Positions 59,454-64,000 of a stretch of 64,000 nucleotides of DNA are shown here, one piece after another. The DNA comes from Aquilaria yunnanensis (Eukaryota > Streptophyta > Magnoliopsida > Malvales > Thymelaeaceae). Both the position numbers and the translations under genes were made by a program. Positions within the stretch are counted from its first letter, which is position 1. Each line of letters begins with the position of its first letter. The notes under the pieces are model-generated. The model was not told the DNA's origin. It did no database searches and saw only the letters and a list, made by a program, of their open reading frames with translations. The stretch covers positions 20,769,501 through 20,833,500 of the forward strand of contig CM077599.1 in the NCBI GenBank assembly GCA_039654915.1, in the 5' to 3' direction.

Positions 59454-61602
59454 ATGGATTCCTCTCCTCATCCTCATCAAAGTTGGCTCACCTTTTCTCA
59501 TCTCTCCACCCAATACTTGCCTTTCCTATCCACCAATAAGACTCTTCATGAGCATGCCTTGCTGGCCGCCGACGATAAGCTCGGCGTCGCTGCGCCTCCG
59601 CAGATCAACAGCCTCAAGACCCACAACCTGCAGCTGCAACAACAAACGTCGACTCTCCCCCAATCTGCCCCAAGGAAATCTGCAGATTCGTTAGGCCAAC
59701 GCACTTCCATCTACCGAGGTGTCACAAGGTTCAACATCAACCATCTTCCTCTTTGTATATATATCGCATACAATTACTTTAACTAACTTAGTTAAATCTT
59801 ATTGTACATATGTTTGTGTAATTACAGACATAGATGGACGGGAAGATACGAAGCTCACTTGTGGGACAACAGCTGTCGAAGAGAAGGTCAGTGCAGGAAA
59901 GGAAGGCAAGGTGTGTGTGATTTAATTTTTTTTTCTTAATTTTACCCTTGTTATTTCTTAAACAAAATCTACATGTGCTTGCTTGTCAGAAAATTAGAGC
60001 TTATGGGAGGAATTATTAAAATTTGAGAAAGATGCTTAATTTTATTTCATACGGTGCGATTCCATGGAGATACCCCCGATCTCCTGAATTCCACGGCCAC
60101 CGGAAAGCGCGCTTTATCTTATGCTAACTCGCGTTTTTCTTATACTTCAGAGCGAATTATCCTATAAACTGCTTGGCCTGACTTTTAGTACTAATGCTTT
60201 TGGTTGTTGCGTCTTTGTACGGACATGACATGATAATCACCGCGGCAATGGACTTACGCTGCTAATTCCTCAACATTATTTATGTCTCAGTTTACTTGGG
60301 TTAGTTGCTATTTTACTCGTCTTTTCGCAATATTTAGTTCAAGCATTGGCTTTTGTTTCAACTAGTTGTCGTCACTTTTTAAAATTTGGTAGTACTCCAT
60401 TTTTTCAGGTGGCTATGACATGGAAGAGAAGGCAGCTAGGGCTTACGATCTTGCGGCTCTCAAGTACTGGGGTCCTACTACCACCACCAACTTTCCCGTA
60501 CTTACAAATCATCTTCTTACTAGCATTTCTTTCTGCTCCAATATTCTTTCTCTGGCTACCGCTTGCTCCGTAGCTGTATCCCCTGAACAAATCACATACT
60601 GTACATATTTGGTTCTCTCCAGATCTGTAACTATGAAAAGGAGCTGGAAGATATGAAGCAAATGACTCGGCAGGAGTTCGTAGCTTCTCTAAGAAGGTGC
60701 TCTTTACTTGGAAATTTTGATATCTTTACCGTTAGTAATTTGTAGTGTTTCTTCATCGTTTCTTCAAGTATCTTTCTGTCTTGGTTTATATGTGCTGTGT
60801 TGCAGAAAAAGTAGCGGATTTTCCAGGGGCGCCTCCATATACAGAGGCGTTACGAGGTTGGTTTGTGTTGTTGGTTTGCCTTTGTTCTAAGGCCCAAATA
60901 ATTTAAAGTTAAAAGTCTGTTCTCAGGCATCATCAACATGGTCGATGGCAAGCTAGGATTGGCAGAGTTGCAGGCAACAAAGATCTCTACCTTGGTACCT
61001 TCAGTGAGTAGTAGATTAGTGACAAGATTAAGGTTTGGGATTAGCGATTCGAAGCAGAGATTGAACTAAACAGTAATCATTATTTAGGTACTCAAGAAGA
61101 AGCGGCGGAGGCGTACGATATCGCAGCGATCAAGTTCAGAGGGTTAAACGCTGTGACCAACTTCGACATGAGCCGGTACGACATCAAGAGCATCGTCAGC
61201 AGCACTCTCCCCGTCGGTGGAATCACCAAAAACCAGCCAACTTCTCCCGCCGATGGCCTCGGGGAGCATATCTCTTCTAACTCCTCCCTTGCCTTCGCCG
61301 CCGTCCCTATCAAGCAAGACCCACCCGCTTACTGGTCGAACATTCTCGGCTTCAATGCGGCTGGCGCCTCCACCGGAATTTCGTCGAACACCTCGCCTGG
61401 ATTTCAAAATCCCATCCTTTACAATACCGATGTCGCTGGGAACTCCGGTGCCGGTGTTACAATCACATCACTCGGCGGCCGAAGCGACGGCACTTCTCCT
61501 GGGTACAGCAGTCGGGTTGTGGAACAGCTACATTCTAATGAGAGCGCAAAGCCCAGCATGTCGGTTTTGCAGAGGCAGATGTTTGGGATGGAACGAATTT
61601 GA
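59454..61602 (+). CDS. AINTEGUMENTA-like AP2 transcription factor, 8 exons
   Basis: A DNA-binding regulator of the ANT/PLETHORA (euANT) group, which controls organ growth and meristem identity. Exons: 59454-59728, 59828-59910, 60291-60299, 60409-60497, 60623-60696, 60806-60856, 60927-61003, 61088-61602; all introns GT-AG; 390 residues. First AP2 domain at about 83-152 ([20 protein letters not shown], then the euANT insertion [14 protein letters not shown] and VYLGGYD). Linker 153-186 ends [13 protein letters not shown]. Second AP2 domain at about 187-245 ([29 protein letters not shown]). The tail carries [15 protein letters not shown], seen in AIL6/AIL7-like proteins. The N-terminus is only 82 residues, much shorter than in ANT or PLT proteins, nearer AIL1 in size; WLTFSHLST may be the remnant of their WLGFSLS motif. 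No disabling change. Confidence 0.95.
60291..60299 (+). other. 9-base micro-exon of the AP2 gene
   Basis: CAG|TTTACTTGG|GT restores codons for Val-Tyr-Leu-Gly between GRQ and GYD. AP2-family genes are known to carry a 9-base exon here; without it the first AP2 domain would lose VYL. Confidence 0.9.
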
Positions 61603-64000
61603 AACTATAATAAAAGTAGAGCATTGAGAGGGAGCGTTGGGAATTGGAAGCGTGCACAGTCAAATTTTGTGGTTGAATCTGACAACTGAAAATTATTTCA
61701 CGGCTCAGCTGACACAAGTTGTAAACCGGACTTGTCTTGTTATTGCTTTCTACTGCTTTTTCGTTCCTTTTTTTTGTCTTGCCTTTCGCTTTTTCAGCCT
61801 TTTACTCCTCTGATCACTGAAACCATTCTTTCGTATGGGTTAAAAAAAAGGAACCAAAATGCTAGATTTACGGCTAATTGTTGCCATCAGCTGCTTTTAC
61901 CGCTCATTAATTTTCTGATAGCTTGTTTCTTTTCTTTTCTGTTTTTTTTTTTATTGGTGCTAGGAACTTGAGAACTGAAAAGCAAACGAGCACATGCACT
62001 TGTTAGTACTAGATTTTAAACGGTATCGAATGGCTAGTTTATTTAGATCAAAAGAGTTTTCTCACATATACTGAATTTCACCGCATATTTGTGGATATAG
62101 TTTGATCAATGTCGAATAAGTTTTAATATATATTCTTAATTCCTGTTGAAATAGATTCCGAGAAACCGAATCTAACAGAGGCTAGGAGGCGACATACAAA
62201 ATAGGCCTAAATCTACACATAGCACCTGAATTTTAGTGACTCAGACACATAACCCCTTAGACTATAACTAGGGTCGGCTCGCCCCTCCAACTTTGGTACG
62301 TTGGACACTTATGCCCTTCGAGTGACGGAAAGGAGACATGTGCGATCATGTGATATAATTTCGTTACAAATTTGATGCCATTTGTTTTATGATGACCGAA
62401 ATGAAACTAAAAGAAATTTCTGAGGATCTCTCTCTGGCTTGTCCCTTTGCCAGCAATGTTCATCGTGAATCAACATGTTGTTCATTGTCTCCAAAATTAT
62501 ATCTTTTCCTAGCAATAGACACGAACGATGTTGCTGAGTAGGTTTTAGGGTAGTTTAAAATGAAAGCCCCAAATCAGCATGTTCTGTTTTGTTACTTCAA
62601 CACCTAGAGGAATGAAACATCGGCATTTAACAGCCCATAGGCAATCTCATTTCGCCAAAAGCTAGTAACACTATATTCTAAAAGTCATGAGGCTTTTATT
62701 GTTCGAACTACAGTATGCTACAGTACCTTTATCGTTTTGCCCTTATCAGTTTTTTTTTTGTATTCATCATTTTTTTTTTCAGGATACAATTTGCTTTTTT
62801 TAGAGTTTAATCTTCTTTTTGCAAGGTGCTGAATTTTCTGAGGATCTGTATTGCAATTTTACGCTTTCAATCTGTTTCATGTGATGTTTCGGTGAAAATA
62901 CGGTTTCAGTCCCTAACTTTCTAATGCTTCTATTTTAGGCTCAAAATTACATCAATGTTATATTTTGGTCCCCAAATTTTATAACTATTAATCTAGCTCT
63001 TCTATTTGCTCTCTTGATCCCAAGCTCTTTTTTGTTGTTGTTTTATGTACTATTTTCTAAAGAAAGACATTAATTGGTGAGCATAATTTGTTCTCTTTAT
63101 CTCTATTTTTTTTATTTATTGTTTTCTAAAGCAAAATATTGGTAATCATGGTTTATTTCTTTAGCTTGAAGAAATAACTTTAGACATTAAGGTTTTAATA
63201 ATTGACTTAATAAAGGTTAAAAAAAAGATAAATAAATTGAAGATGGATTTTTATAAATAAATTTATAAAGAATATTAAAAATTGAAATTTCAGTTAATAG
63301 GAGATAAAAAATTTTAGTGAATTAATTTTTAATGAAAAATTTTATCCATCATTTCAAAACATGTACAATGTTATGTTTCATATTCATTTTCAATTTTAAC
63401 AATTATGGATCGATGGATCGAATTACTTTATTAAACTCTAAAGCTTTTGAGTGAATTTTACTAAATAAATTTCTTATCGATATTAAAAATTGAAATTTAA
63501 ATTAATAAGAAATGAAACTTTTTAGTAAATTATTTTTTGATGACAAAAAATATTTATCATTTCGAAGCACATGTAGTTTTATGTTTTATAGAATTATGTT
63601 TAGATCACAATTAATCATTTTAATAATAAGAACATAACATAAAGAAAACCCAACCCAAAATTAAAATGAAGCAAAATTTAATGGATTAACATCCATTTAT
63701 GAATGAGAATTTTTTTAATTATTTATTATTGGCATTTGTTTTAATGTCAAAATTTATATAAAAAAAATGTTTGCTACAAAGTGCGCCTAAAAAAACCTCT
63801 CTATATTTTAACCACTGTTTTATCTATAGTAAATTATAGTATCTTTCTGCTTTTGTCCTTTGTTGTTGGGCTAGGTTGTGACCCGCTCTGTTGTCTGTCA
63901 TTTCCTTTGTTCCTTTTTTGATGTTGGGTTGAGTTGCTTCTTTTGGAAGGTTGGTGAAATTTTTGAATGAAAATATCTTTTTGAGGGTCGATCTCGTTAT
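61603..64000. other. 3' flank of the AP2 gene and intergenic sequence
   Basis: AATAAA lies at 61609-61614, very close to the stop; later signals may be the ones used. The rest is AT-rich without a recognised gene. Phrases near 62200-62300 (CTAAATCTACACATAGCACC) resemble ends of Mutator-like repeats, but no partner was found. Confidence 0.5.
63237..63590. repeat. diverged tandem duplication, about 200 bases per unit
   Basis: ATATTAAAAATTGAAATTT, AATAGGAGATAAAA/AATAAGAAATGAAA and ACATGTA..TTATGTTT recur in the same order about 200 bases apart. Confidence 0.55.

Noticed and set aside
1..64000. CRISPR arrays, operons and other bacterial systems
   Set aside because: The sequence is plant nuclear DNA; the repeats are transposon ends and microsatellites without spacer structure.

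Overview
This is a stretch of flowering-plant nuclear DNA. It is AT-rich, its genes have many GT-AG introns and plant-type domains, and most of it is transposable elements. The features fit a eudicot, but I cannot name the species. Exon structures below were read by hand from splice consensus and kept only where the reading frame stayed open.

Genes: (1) a complete 17-exon NADPH-cytochrome P450 reductase (713 codons, minus strand, 11568-15994) with a TATA box upstream; (2) a 4-exon gene for a probable plastid protein with a metal-binding-like (HMA-like) fold that lacks the CxxC motif (minus, 31362-33929); (3) and (4) two intronless small genes on the plus strand, 53498-53815 and 56301-56651, sharing the motif VPFxWExxPGxPK; (5) an AINTEGUMENTA-like double-AP2 transcription factor of 390 codons in 8 exons, one of only 9 bases (plus, 59454-61602).

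Repeats fill the rest. From 1 to 7410 lies a decayed minus-strand Ty1/copia element running off the left edge, with LTR, primer site, gag, protease, integrase and the start of reverse transcriptase. Its protease is split by a 3.3 kb solo LTR flanked by CAACA. A second solo LTR (26491-27777) is flanked by AAAAG. Two CACTA transposons are present: one of 4.36 kb without a recognisable transposase (36137-40495) and one of 8.32 kb (43895-52212) with an AGT target duplication, terminal CCAACGG/CCGTTGG repeat clusters, and decayed genes for a Tnp2-type transposase and a second Ptta/En/Spm-type protein. A third, frameshifted CACTA transposase fragment lies between the two VPFxWE genes. A dying hAT transposon (stop in the dimerisation domain) abuts the start of the HMA-like gene. 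Several foldback, Stowaway-like and Mutator-like elements, a duplicated 3' flank of the HMA-like gene and many microsatellites complete the picture.

The five genes do not form a pathway; they are ordinary islands in a nested repeat landscape. The items most worth following are the linked VPFxWE pair, the nested insertions with exact target duplications, and the 0.85 kb trinucleotide higher-order array inside the large CACTA element.
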